From positions 1 to 7,636 of the forward strand of contig DCVI01000225.1 of assembly GCA_002327315.1 (NCBI GenBank): 7,636 nt of DNA, in the 5' to 3' direction. How positions within the stretch are numbered: position 1 is the first letter of the stretch; each line of letters opens with the position of its first letter. Source of the DNA: Syntrophaceae bacterium UBA2192. Its GTDB lineage: Bacteria; Desulfobacterota; Syntrophia; Syntrophales; UBA2192. Below, piece by piece: positions 1 through 6,900 of this stretch. The position numbers were made by a program, and so were the translations under genes. The notes beneath the pieces were generated by a model that worked only from the letters and a program-made list of their open reading frames with translations, was not told where the DNA came from and did not search any database.

Positions 1-808
1 TCCCGCCCACGCGCTCGAACTTCTGCTCCTGCAGGATCCACAGGGTCTTGGACTGAGCCTTGAGGCTCATGTCCCCGATCTCGTCCAGGAAGAGGCTCCC
101 TTCGTGCGCCTGATCGAATTTCCCCTTCTTGGTGGAGGTGGCGCCGCTGTGCGCACCCTTTTCGTAGCCGAAAAGTTCGGATTCCAGGAGGGTGTCCGGC
201 AGGGCTCCGCAGTTGATGGCCACAAAGGGCTTTCCCTTGCGTGCGCTGTTGTCGTGGATGGCCCTTGCCACCAGTTCTTTACCTGTCCCGCTTTCGCCCA
301 GGATGAGCGCGTTGGCCGGCGTATCGGCCACCTTGCGGATCAGGGCATAGACCTTCTGCATCTCCTTGCTGCGGCCCACCATGGTTCCGAAATACCGGGC
401 GTCATCCCCTTGCTGCAGCGGGAGGGGTGATTCCTTCTGCGTCACCTCCCTTTTCTCGAGGGCGTCCCTGACGATGGCCAGCAGATCTTCGACATTGAAG
501 TTCTTTTCGACGTAGTCGTAGGCACCCTCGCGCATGGCAGCCAGCGCCGTCTCCCCGGATGCAAAGGCCGTCAGGAGGATCACGGCCGTACCGGGCGCCG
601 TTTCCTTGATCCCCTTCAGGAGGTCGATCCCGTCGACGCGCGGCATCTTGAGATCCGTGATGACGAGATCGAATTTCTTCTTCCCGATGATGTCGAGCGC
701 CACAGCCCCGTCGTCTGCCGTGGCGACCTTGTACCCCGCACGGGAGAGCATGATATCGAGGACATCCTGCATGCCCCTGTCATCGTCGACAACGAGAATC
801 CGTTCCAT
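1..808 (-). CDS. Sigma-54-type response regulator, PilR/NtrC-like (3' part outside window)
   Basis: This is a transcriptional activator of the NtrC/PilR class; 269 codons are visible from ATG at 808, and the gene runs off the left edge. Residues 1-118 are a receiver domain with acidic pocket D8-D10, phospho-acceptor D52 (ITDLKMP), T80 and K102. A short linker leads to the AAA+ domain from about residue 143: Walker A GESGTGKE (171-178), ELFGYEKG, the sigma-54 contact loop as GAHSGA (218-223), and Walker B SLFLDEIGDM (238-247). The sensor II region, arginine fingers and DNA-binding domain lie beyond the edge. Three family-conserved positions differ: GAFTGA is GAHSGA, the proline after the receiver lysine is Asn103, and the Arg of the LLRVLQE stretch is Trp257. 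It starts 9 bases after the kinase stop codon, so the two form one operon and this is the kinase's likely partner. The PilR-like label comes from the kinase's architecture; the target promoters are unknown. Confidence 0.93.
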   Translation of the reverse strand, partial: MERILVVDDDRGMQDVLDIMLSRAGYKVATADDGAVALDIIGKKKFDLVITDLKMPRVDGIDLLKGIKETAPGTAVILLTAFASGETALAAMREGAYDYVEKNFNVEDLLAIVRDALEKREVTQKESPLPLQQGDDARYFGTMVGRSKEMQKVYALIRKVADTPANALILGESGTGKELVARAIHDNSARKGKPFVAINCGALPDTLLESELFGYEKGAHSGATSTKKGKFDQAHEGSLFLDEIGDMSLKAQSKTLWILQEQKFERVGG

Positions 809-813
809 TTCAA

Positions 814-819
814 CTCCTC
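814..819 (-). promoter_or_regulatory. Ribosome binding site of the response regulator
   Basis: On the minus strand GAGGAG lies 5 bases before the ATG at 808 and overlaps the kinase TGA stop (820-818). This fixes the regulator start and suggests translational coupling between kinase and regulator. Confidence 0.8.
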
Positions 820-2578
820 AGCCTGCCGCTGCAACCGCCTCGCGCTGTGCCGTGCGGTCCCCATCGTCGCTGCCCGCTTCTCCCCGTCCCACAGCAATCC
901 GGGGAAGCCCGATCGAGAACCGGGTCCCTTCGCAGGCATCGCTCCGCACCGTGACGCTGCCCCCATGGCTCTCCACGATCCGCCTCACAATGGCGAGCCC
1001 CAGTCCGCTTCCCCGCTCTTTCGTCGTGTAGAAGGGCTCCCATATCTTGTCCAGATCGGCCGCATCGATCCCGCAGCCCGTGTCGCCGATCTCGATCCTC
1101 ACGGCCGGCGCTTCCCCGTCGATCCGGTCGGGGCAGGCCGTGACACTGAGCGTGCCGCCCTCCGGCATGGCCTGCATGGCGTTGATCATCAGGTTCCAGA
1201 GAACCTGCCGGATCTCGGAGGGATCGCCCATCACCCGAAGATCCTGCCCGAGGGTTTTTCGGACCTCCACCCGGGGATTCCACTCCGCGCCGTAGGTGAG
1301 CGACTCGATGACGTCCTCCACGAGCCGGCGGATATCGGTCTCCGATCGCTTTCCGAGGTTCGATCGTGCCATGAGCAGGAAGTTTCTCACGAGACTTTCC
1401 ATCTGATCCTTCGCCCGGAGGATGACCTGCATGAGCCGCTCGTCCGTGGGCTCGAGCCTCAGGTCCCGCCGGAGGATCTGGATGGATCCGCTGATGGACT
1501 GAAGCGGGGTGCGCAGTTCGTGGGCGAGCCCCGCCGCCATCTGTCCGATGAAGGCCAGTTGTTTGTTTTTCTCGCCTTCCCGCTCCATCTCCTTGAAGGA
1601 GGTCAGATCCTGAAAGATAAGAATGCTGCCGATCTTCACACCACGCTCGAAGAGGGGGGATTCGGAGATGCCCAGGATCATCGACTTGCCGGATTTTTTC
1701 CGGATCACGATTTCGAATCGCTTCCGCTGGCGTTTATTCTCTTCCGAAACGATCGGAGGCTCCAGCGGCGAAATAACGGCCGAGACCCCCGGAAAGATTT
1801 CCTCGATGCTGCGGTTGCCGACCTCACTGAAGGCGTAACCCGAGATCTCCTCGGCGGCACGGTTTAAGGAGCGGACATGCCCCTCGAGATTGACAGTCAG
1901 GATGCCCGTGTCGACGGACTCGATGATGCTGCGGTGCAGCAGATCGAGCCGGTCGAAGGCCGTTGCCTTTTCAGCCAGCAGGCGCTTGGTCTTGCGTTCC
2001 TGCTCGACGACGAAGCTCGTCAGCAGGGCAATGAGGAAAAAGGAGGCCACATGGGTGATGGCCCGGGTGAGGATGTAACTCCGGGTCAATTCCCCCCTGG
2101 GGACGATCCCCTCGTCATAGAGGAACTCGAAAATGACTGAGATGTCGATGTTGATGAGCACCACGTAGCACAGGCTGCTCAGGGCCGCGATCGAGAGCCC
2201 TCCCTTTCGGCCCATCAACAGGGTCGAGTAGATGATCACGAGCGAGTAGAGGACCGAATAGACGCTGTCGATCCCGCCCGTGAGCAGGACGATCCCTGTC
2301 ACGAAGATCACGTCAAAGACGGACTGGATGGCGATATTCAACCGGAAATAGCGCGTTGTCCTGGGCAGGACGAGACAAACGACCGAAAAGATATAGATGG
2401 CCGAGATGAGGAAATAGCTGGTCCAGAGATACTCCTCCGGCAGCTGCCTGAGGGCGCGGAACTGGATGAAGATGGTCACGCCAAGGAAATAGGAAACGAC
2501 GGCGATCCGCGAAAAGACGATCCACCGGGTGTTTCGCTCGGTTTGATCCTTTTCCATGAGTTGATTTCCCGTCACCAC
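818..2578 (-). CDS. Membrane sensor histidine kinase, PilS/NtrB-like
   Basis: This 586-residue inner-membrane kinase probably phosphorylates D52 of the regulator encoded just downstream. The N-terminal part has about six hydrophobic segments (roughly 20-40, 53-71, 79-102, 105-121, 124-142, 172-190), with little periplasmic sequence, as in PilS. A charged linker (191-215) leads to a PAS domain at about 215-330. The HisKA H-box AGLAHELRTPLQ contains the phospho-accepting H353. The HATPase_c domain shows the N-box NLMINAMQAM (462-471), G1 DTGCGI (D499), WEPFYTTK and G2 GSGLGLAI (523-530). All catalytic motifs are intact. A polar tail of about 25 residues follows the ATPase domain. The start is taken as GTG at 2578 because GAGGGG lies 9 bases upstream; GTG 2575 and ATG 2557 are in-frame alternatives, and ATG 2557 lacks a good ribosome binding site. 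The stimulus cannot be read from sequence. PilS is the best family guess, but NtrB-like kinases with this layout also exist. Confidence 0.93.
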   Translation of the reverse strand: MVTGNQLMEKDQTERNTRWIVFSRIAVVSYFLGVTIFIQFRALRQLPEEYLWTSYFLISAIYIFSVVCLVLPRTTRYFRLNIAIQSVFDVIFVTGIVLLTGGIDSVYSVLYSLVIIYSTLLMGRKGGLSIAALSSLCYVVLINIDISVIFEFLYDEGIVPRGELTRSYILTRAITHVASFFLIALLTSFVVEQERKTKRLLAEKATAFDRLDLLHRSIIESVDTGILTVNLEGHVRSLNRAAEEISGYAFSEVGNRSIEEIFPGVSAVISPLEPPIVSEENKRQRKRFEIVIRKKSGKSMILGISESPLFERGVKIGSILIFQDLTSFKEMEREGEKNKQLAFIGQMAAGLAHELRTPLQSISGSIQILRRDLRLEPTDERLMQVILRAKDQMESLVRNFLLMARSNLGKRSETDIRRLVEDVIESLTYGAEWNPRVEVRKTLGQDLRVMGDPSEIRQVLWNLMINAMQAMPEGGTLSVTACPDRIDGEAPAVRIEIGDTGCGIDAADLDKIWEPFYTTKERGSGLGLAIVRRIVESHGGSVTVRSDACEGTRFSIGLPRIAVGRGEAGSDDGDRTAQREAVAAAG

Positions 2579-2587
2579 GCGAAAGTA

Positions 2588-2594
2588 CCCCTCT
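2588..2594 (-). promoter_or_regulatory. Ribosome binding site of the sensor kinase
   Basis: AGAGGGG on the minus strand lies 9 bases before GTG 2578 and is the reason for choosing that start over ATG 2557, 21 bases further in. It sits only 11 bases from the palindrome at 2606-2653, so that hairpin would lie in the kinase mRNA leader if transcription starts upstream of it. Confidence 0.6.
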
Positions 2595-2605
2595 GACGAT
2601 TGCCT

Positions 2606-2653
2606 AAATCCCCCCCACCCCCCTTTCGTAAAGGGGGGACCAAGGGGGGATTT
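2606..2653. repeat. C/G-rich intergenic palindrome, possible terminator
   Basis: The left arm (2606-2626) begins AAAT, has C-runs of 7 and 6 split by one A, and ends TTT. A 3-base loop (2627-2629) separates it from the right arm (2630-2653), which has AAA, two G6 runs split by ACCAA, then ATTT. The arms pair almost fully, apart from a small bulge. In the plus direction the stem is followed by TTTTT (2651-2655), so the transcript could act as an intrinsic terminator and shield comEC from antisense transcription. Elements of this look, whose chance translation reads PPPFRKGG-GGF, recur between genes of many bacteria, so I read it as a dispersed palindromic repeat. A terminator role is inference. 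Confidence 0.75.
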
Positions 2654-2838
2654 TTAATCCTCGGCATATCTCAGCCTCTATACAAAAAGGTTTCACCTGT
2701 TACTTTCGTCACATTTCCGGCAATCTTTAGCTTTTCCTGCCTCCACCCGTTGACAGGCGCGCGTGAATGTGTTTTGACCTCTTCTATTCGGCACGATAAC
2801 CTCCTTCCATCCAGGCAGCAGTGCTTTCATGTTCCTTT
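2654..2838. other. Divergent spacer without a supported gene; weak promoter candidates
   Basis: No convincing coding region or RNA gene is visible. Toward comEC, TTGACC (2774-2779) and GATAAC (2795-2800) form a poor -35/-10 pair with a short 15-base spacing. A clean TTGACA at 2750-2755 has no matching -10 box at 16-18 bases. Toward the kinase, TATAGA (minus strand, 2682-2677) could be a -10 box but lacks a clear -35. I find no sigma-54 -24/-12 element here. The promoters of both divergent genes probably lie in this stretch, but none is well supported. Confidence 0.3.
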
Positions 2839-2873
2839 TCACCGGTCACCGGCGACGGGTCACCGGTCACTGC
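2839..2873. repeat. Heptanucleotide tandem repeat (TCACCGG)
   Basis: Five consecutive 7-base units are seen. TCACCGG is intact at 2839, 2846 and 2860, with diverged copies at 2853 (CGACGGG) and 2867 (TCACTGC). The units contain ACCGGT palindromes, so the block is partly self-complementary. It lies 57 bases upstream of the comEC start, inside the likely leader. Thirty-five bases is not a multiple of a helical turn and the unit is not a known operator to me; short degenerate heptad arrays occur in spacers of several bacterial groups. Confidence 0.75.
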
Positions 2874-2915
2874 GAATGGGCTATGAGCGGATCCCTTGCG
2901 AGGCCTGCAGCCCAT

Positions 2916-2922
2916 GGTGAGG
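2916..2922 (+). promoter_or_regulatory. Ribosome binding site of comEC
   Basis: GGTGAGG lies 7 bases before GTG 2930. It supports this GTG as the start, which places the first hydrophobic segment directly at the N terminus, as expected for ComEC. Confidence 0.6.
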
Positions 2923-2929
2923 CAAACGT

Positions 2930-5404
2930 GTGATCAAGCGTCCCCTTCCCGTCCTTCTTCTTTTCTTCATCGGCGGTATCGCACTCGGGTACTCCGCCGA
3001 AATTCCCCGGCCGTGGGTCCTGAGATCCCTCGCGTCGGGCCTCATCCTGTCCCTGCTCGCTTTCATCACCCGCCGCCATGCCGCCGCCTTCTGCCTGATC
3101 GGAGTCTGTTTCTTCACACTCGGAGTCCATGGGATCGGCGCGATCCTTTACGATGACCCCGCGGCGGATCACATCGCTCACTGGGCGGAAAAAGAGAAAT
3201 TTGTCCTCGACGGGGTGGTTTGCGAAAACCCGAGGGTCTCCGAGGACAGGACGTCACTCGTCCTGGAGGCCACGCGGATATCGGGCGAAGGGTTTTCCCG
3301 GGGCGTGTGCGGAAAGCTGTTGCTCTCGGTCGGGGAGAACACGCGTCGTTTCAAGGTTGGCGATCTCATCCGGACGGAAACACGCCTGAGGCGCCCCCGG
3401 AGCTTCGGAAACCCCGGCGCCTTCAACTATGAGCGCTACCTTCGGCTTCAGGGGATCCGGGTGAGGGGTTTCGTGAACGACCCCCGGAAGATCGTCCTGA
3501 TCCGCGAGGGGCAGGGTGATCCCGCAAGACAGGCCCTGGAACAGTTCCGCACCCGGATACGCGACCGCATCCGCACCCGGGCCCCCTTCCCCGAGGGGAC
3601 CCTCATCCAGGCCATGACGCTCGGGGAGCAGAGCGAGATCCCGCGGGCGATCCAGGATCGGTTCAACCGGACAGGGACCTCCCACATCATCGCCATTTCC
3701 GGCTTCAACGTGGGGATCATCGCCCTCATTGCCTTCTACCTTGTCCGGACGCTCCTTAAAACCTCGGAAACCCTGCTTCTGCGGTTCAACATCCAGAGGC
3801 TCTCGGCCCTCTTCGCCTTCGGGCCCGTTGTCTTCTATGCCTTCGTCGCGGGGCTCGGTATGTCGACGGTGCGGGCCCTGCTCATGACGCTGGCCCTGCT
3901 GGTCACGATCCTGATGGGTCGCGGGCGAGATCTCTTTAATACCCTTGCGCTCGCAGCCTTTGCGATCCTGGTTGTATCGCCTGCCGCCCTTTTCGACATC
4001 TCCTTCCAGCTTTCCTTCACGGCTGTCGCGGCAATCCTGCTGATGATGCCGGGCATCACGGAGCGCCTGACGGCATGGAAAAACAAAGCGGAAGGGCGCC
4101 CCGCGAGGCTGGGCAGGAGAATCACCGCCGATCTTTGCCTTTTTGTCGCCGTCTCGGCTGCCTGCACGCTGGGCACCCTGCCCTTCATCGTGTACTACTT
4201 CAACCGCATCTCCAACATCACCCTCGTGGCCAATCTGCTTCTCGTGCCGATTCTCGGCTTTGTGGTCCTGCCTCTTTCGATGGTGCTCATCGTCGTCGCT
4301 CCGCTGTCCGAGACCCTTTCGGCACTGCTGATCGACATGACCGCGGTGCTGACCCGTCTTTGCCTGGATCTCAACGACTGGCTCGCCTCGATCCCGGGTT
4401 CGTCTTCAATCGTCACAACGCCCACGATCCCCGAACTTGCGGCCTATTATGCCATCCTGGTCACAGCGGCTCTGCTGTTGGGCCTGCCCGGCCGCACCTC
4501 AGGGGGCATCCCCGTCTTCCGGACCCGGCGGAAGGCCCTGGCCGTGATCGCGCTGGCCGTGATCTTCCTGACCGGCGATGCCGCCTGGCTTCACCGGAAA
4601 TTGCAGAACCGGGACACGCTGCGCGTCACCGTCCTCGATGTGGGCCACGCCAGTAGCGCCCTCGTCGAATTCCCCGGTGGAAAACGGATGCTTGTCGACG
4701 GGGGCGGTTTCCATGACGATCGATTCGATGTGGGCCGCTACGTCGTCGCCCCCTTCCTCTGGCACCAGCGGATTGGAAAGATCGACACGATCGTCCTGAC
4801 CCACCCCCACCCCGACCATGTGAACGGCCTCCCTTACATATTGGACAACTTCGATGTGAAGGAGGTCTGGACTAACGGCGACGAGACCCTCGTCGATTGG
4901 GGCACCCCCCTGGTGGAGAAGATGAAGCAGATCGGCATCGTGCCGCGCCGGCTGACGTCGAAAACGGCGCCGATCGAAGTGGGCGGTGTCCACATCGCGA
5001 TCCTGAACCCCGGAAAAGGCTCTGTCCCCGGCGAGGCGCTCAACGACCGCGAGATCAACGAGCGGGCCCTCGTCCTGCAGCTCAGATGGGGCGATACCGC
5101 CTTCCTGCTCCCTTCGGACATCGGCGAGCCCACCGAGTCGACGCTCGTTGCCCGGTACAAGACCCTGGCCAGCGGGGTCCTGCTTGCCCCGCACCACGGA
5201 TCCCCCTACTCGGGTTCGCAGCCTTTCCTGCATACCGTCCGGCCCGGGACGGTCGTCATCAGCACGGGGCGCGGCGTCCGCAACGACGTCCTCGAGCGAT
5301 ACCGGCAGACGGGGGCTGCCGTCTTCCGCACGGACGTGCACGGGGCCGTCCGAGTCACCACCGACGGCCGGCGTTACGAGGTTGTTCCCTTCAAAAGCCC
5401 ATGA
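2930..5404 (+). CDS. comEC: DNA internalization / competence channel protein ComEC/Rec2
   Basis: ComEC forms the inner-membrane channel that carries single-stranded DNA into the cell during transformation. The 824-residue product has the full three-part layout. The N terminus has hydrophobic helices (about 5-65) and a soluble OB-like DUF4131 region (about 75-200). The Competence domain starts near 222 (LIQAMTLGEQSEIP) with the signature GTSHIIAISGFNVG (249-262), followed by many membrane segments up to about 550. A C-terminal metallo-beta-lactamase-fold domain (about 563-815) has LDVGHASSALVE, THPHPDH with H625, H627, D629 and H630, D730 in PSDIG, and PHHGS (H755, H756). The metal-ligand residues look intact, though two flanking motifs differ from the usual LDVGQGDA and GDIE. 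No ComEA helix-hairpin-helix extension is fused. It is divergent from the PilS/PilR-like operon and 72 bases upstream of hisS, so it may share a transcript with the synthetase genes. Function is assigned by family; whether the organism is naturally competent is unknown. Confidence 0.96.
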   Translation: MIKRPLPVLLLFFIGGIALGYSAEIPRPWVLRSLASGLILSLLAFITRRHAAAFCLIGVCFFTLGVHGIGAILYDDPAADHIAHWAEKEKFVLDGVVCENPRVSEDRTSLVLEATRISGEGFSRGVCGKLLLSVGENTRRFKVGDLIRTETRLRRPRSFGNPGAFNYERYLRLQGIRVRGFVNDPRKIVLIREGQGDPARQALEQFRTRIRDRIRTRAPFPEGTLIQAMTLGEQSEIPRAIQDRFNRTGTSHIIAISGFNVGIIALIAFYLVRTLLKTSETLLLRFNIQRLSALFAFGPVVFYAFVAGLGMSTVRALLMTLALLVTILMGRGRDLFNTLALAAFAILVVSPAALFDISFQLSFTAVAAILLMMPGITERLTAWKNKAEGRPARLGRRITADLCLFVAVSAACTLGTLPFIVYYFNRISNITLVANLLLVPILGFVVLPLSMVLIVVAPLSETLSALLIDMTAVLTRLCLDLNDWLASIPGSSSIVTTPTIPELAAYYAILVTAALLLGLPGRTSGGIPVFRTRRKALAVIALAVIFLTGDAAWLHRKLQNRDTLRVTVLDVGHASSALVEFPGGKRMLVDGGGFHDDRFDVGRYVVAPFLWHQRIGKIDTIVLTHPHPDHVNGLPYILDNFDVKEVWTNGDETLVDWGTPLVEKMKQIGIVPRRLTSKTAPIEVGGVHIAILNPGKGSVPGEALNDREINERALVLQLRWGDTAFLLPSDIGEPTESTLVARYKTLASGVLLAPHHGSPYSGSQPFLHTVRPGTVVISTGRGVRNDVLERYRQTGAAVFRTDVHGAVRVTTDGRRYEVVPFKSP

Positions 5405-5476
5405 TTCATATTGCCTTTCGGGGTGGTTTGTGTTAGCAGTACAGGTTCAAATTCCGCTGTCGGGTGCCATACCGTC
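5405..5476 (+). other. comEC-hisS spacer with weak promoter-like and tRNA-3'-end-like sequence
   Basis: This 72-base spacer contains TTGCCT (5411-5416) and, 17 bases on, TAGCAG (5434-5439) preceded by TGT, a weak extended -10 promoter candidate for hisS. Further on, GGTTCAAATTCC (5445-5456) followed by GGGTGCCA (5462-5469) looks like the end of a tRNA. The T-stem does not pair properly and there is no matching 5' half, so no tRNA gene is called. No clear ribosome binding site is present before hisS. Confidence 0.3.
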
Positions 5477-6751
5477 ATGAAGATCATCACCGCCGTCAGG
5501 GGGTTCAAGGACATCCTGCCGGGAGAATCGGAAAAGTGGCAATACGTGGAGAAGAAGGCCCGGGAAACATTCGGGAATTTCGGGTTCCGCGAGATTGTCC
5601 TCCCCATCCTGGAGAAGACGGAGCTCTTCAAGCGCTCGATCGGCGAGACGACGGACATCGTCGAGAAGGAGATGTACACCTTCACGGACCGCGGCGATGA
5701 ATCCCTGACCATGCGTCCCGAGGCGACGGCCTCGGTCATGCGGGCCTACCTCGAGCACAGCCTCTACGCATCGGAGACCGTGGTGAAGCTCTTCACCATC
5801 GGCCCCATGTTCCGCCGCGAACGCCCCCAGAAAGGGAGGTTCCGCCAGTTCAACCAGCTCAATGCGGAACTCCTCGGCTCGAAGGACCCCCACGTGGACG
5901 CCGAGGTCATCCTGATGCTCGTTCACTTCCTGCGCAGCGTCGGTGTCGCCGATGCGCAGCTCGAGATCAATTCCCTGGGCTGCCCGGCCTGCCGCCCGGC
6001 CTTTCGCGAGGTGATCCACGCGTACCTGGCGGGCAAGAGCGACGGTCTCTGCGAGGATTGCCAGCGGCGGCTTTCGACAAACCCGCTCCGGGTCTTCGAC
6101 TGCAAGGTGGAAGGCTGCAAAGAGATCGTCTCCACGGCACCCCTGCTGATCGAATTTCTATGCGGAGAGTGCCGGGATCACTTCAGCGAAGTACAGTCGA
6201 GCCTGCGGCAGTTCGACACCCCCTTCACCGTCAACGCACGGATGGTCCGGGGCCTGGACTACTACACGAAAACCGCCTTCGAGGTCACCACGGGCGCCCT
6301 GGGCGCCCAGAACGCCATCGCGGGAGGCGGCCGCTACGACCGGCTCGTCGAAGACCTGGGAGGCCCCGAAAGCCCGGGGATCGGCTTCGCCGTAGGACTG
6401 GAGCGGCTCATCGCCGTGGCGCCCATCCCCGACGAGGGCGTCATCCGGAGACCGGATCTCTTCATTGCCGCCCTGGGGAAGGAAGCGCAGGACTTCGCCT
6501 TTGGCCTCTGCAACCGCCTGCGGATCGCGGGTATCCCGGTCGAGACGGACTACGGGGCACGAAGCCTCAAGAGCCAGATGAAGCGCTCCGACAAGCTGGG
6601 CTGCCGCTACACGCTCATCCTGGGAGAACGGGAGTTGCAGGAGAAGAACGCCCTGCTGCGGGACATGAAGGGAAGCGCGCAGCAGCCCATCGGTCTCGAT
6701 GACGCAGAACGTACAATATTGAGCATCCTTTCGAAGAACGGAATATTTTAG
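5477..6751 (+). CDS. hisS: Histidine--tRNA ligase (HisRS)
   Basis: HisRS is a cytoplasmic class II enzyme that charges tRNA-His with histidine using ATP. The 424-residue length is normal for bacterial HisRS. The start is ATG 5477 (MKIITAVRGFKDILP), because the aligned family begins here; an upstream in-frame TTG would add 22 residues unlike HisRS. Visible motifs are TMRPEATASVMRAY (78-91), motif 2 FRRERPQKGRFRQFNQ (112-127), the HisA signature VRGLDYYT (257-264, R258), AGGGRYD (282-288) and motif 3 GIGFAVGLERL (301-311). An anticodon-binding domain follows from about 328. The insertion between motif 2 and HisA holds four Cys pairs (C169/C172, C192/C195, C209/C214, C229/C232), consistent with a metal-binding or structural insert seen in some bacterial HisRS. 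Motif 2 reads QFNQLNAE rather than the commoner QFHQ. It lies between comEC and aspS, and hisS-aspS is a frequent pair. Confidence 0.98.
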   Translation: MKIITAVRGFKDILPGESEKWQYVEKKARETFGNFGFREIVLPILEKTELFKRSIGETTDIVEKEMYTFTDRGDESLTMRPEATASVMRAYLEHSLYASETVVKLFTIGPMFRRERPQKGRFRQFNQLNAELLGSKDPHVDAEVILMLVHFLRSVGVADAQLEINSLGCPACRPAFREVIHAYLAGKSDGLCEDCQRRLSTNPLRVFDCKVEGCKEIVSTAPLLIEFLCGECRDHFSEVQSSLRQFDTPFTVNARMVRGLDYYTKTAFEVTTGALGAQNAIAGGGRYDRLVEDLGGPESPGIGFAVGLERLIAVAPIPDEGVIRRPDLFIAALGKEAQDFAFGLCNRLRIAGIPVETDYGARSLKSQMKRSDKLGCRYTLILGERELQEKNALLRDMKGSAQQPIGLDDAERTILSILSKNGIF

Positions 6752-6787
6752 GGCGGCTCAAAAATGATTGGATGCAAGGCCACAACA

Positions 6788-6896
6788 GGCAGAGGGTAAG
6801 AAGGTTCGACGGTAAGAAGGTTGGAATAGCCCGAGACACACGATTCGTCACTGCCTAAACCAACGTTCTCACCCTCTCACCCTCTCAACTTCTGCC
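6788..6896. repeat. Imperfect inverted repeat built of degenerate 8-base units
   Basis: The left arm (6788-6824) and the reverse complement of the right arm (6860-6896) are each 37 bases and agree at 28 positions by eye, with a 35-base loop between. Both arms are periodic at 8 bases. On the left GGTAAGAA (6795, 6811) alternates with GGTTCGAC (6803) and GGTTGGAA (6819). On the right TCTCACCC occurs at 6867 and 6875, followed by TCTCAACT at 6883. The element fills most of the hisS-aspS spacer and ends 4 bases before the aspS ribosome binding site. In RNA the arms could fold into a long hairpin just ahead of aspS, but several A-C mismatches weaken it. It has no T-run, so it is not a classical terminator. 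Confidence 0.65.
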
Positions 6897-6900
6897 TTAT

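Noticed and set aside
965..1867. 300-codon open frame on the plus strand
   Set aside because: It lies antisense to the histidine kinase, whose motifs are complete; the translation is Pro/Arg/His-rich with no domain, typical of GC-rich antisense frames.
2600..2920. 106-codon frame beginning MPKSPPPPFRKGG
   Set aside because: It is the chance translation of the palindrome and heptad repeat; PPPFRKGG-type peptides are a known artefact of this repeat.
4499..5341. 280-codon open frame on the minus strand
   Set aside because: It is antisense to the ComEC metallo-beta-lactamase domain and shows no recognisable motif.
5405..5470. Full tRNA gene before hisS
   Set aside because: The T-stem has mismatches, no 7-base acceptor partner is found about 70 bases upstream, and no anticodon arm could be identified.
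5411..5476. 22-residue N-terminal extension of HisRS from TTG 5411
   Set aside because: The extension does not resemble HisRS and no ribosome binding site precedes it; ATG 5477 gives the normal family start.
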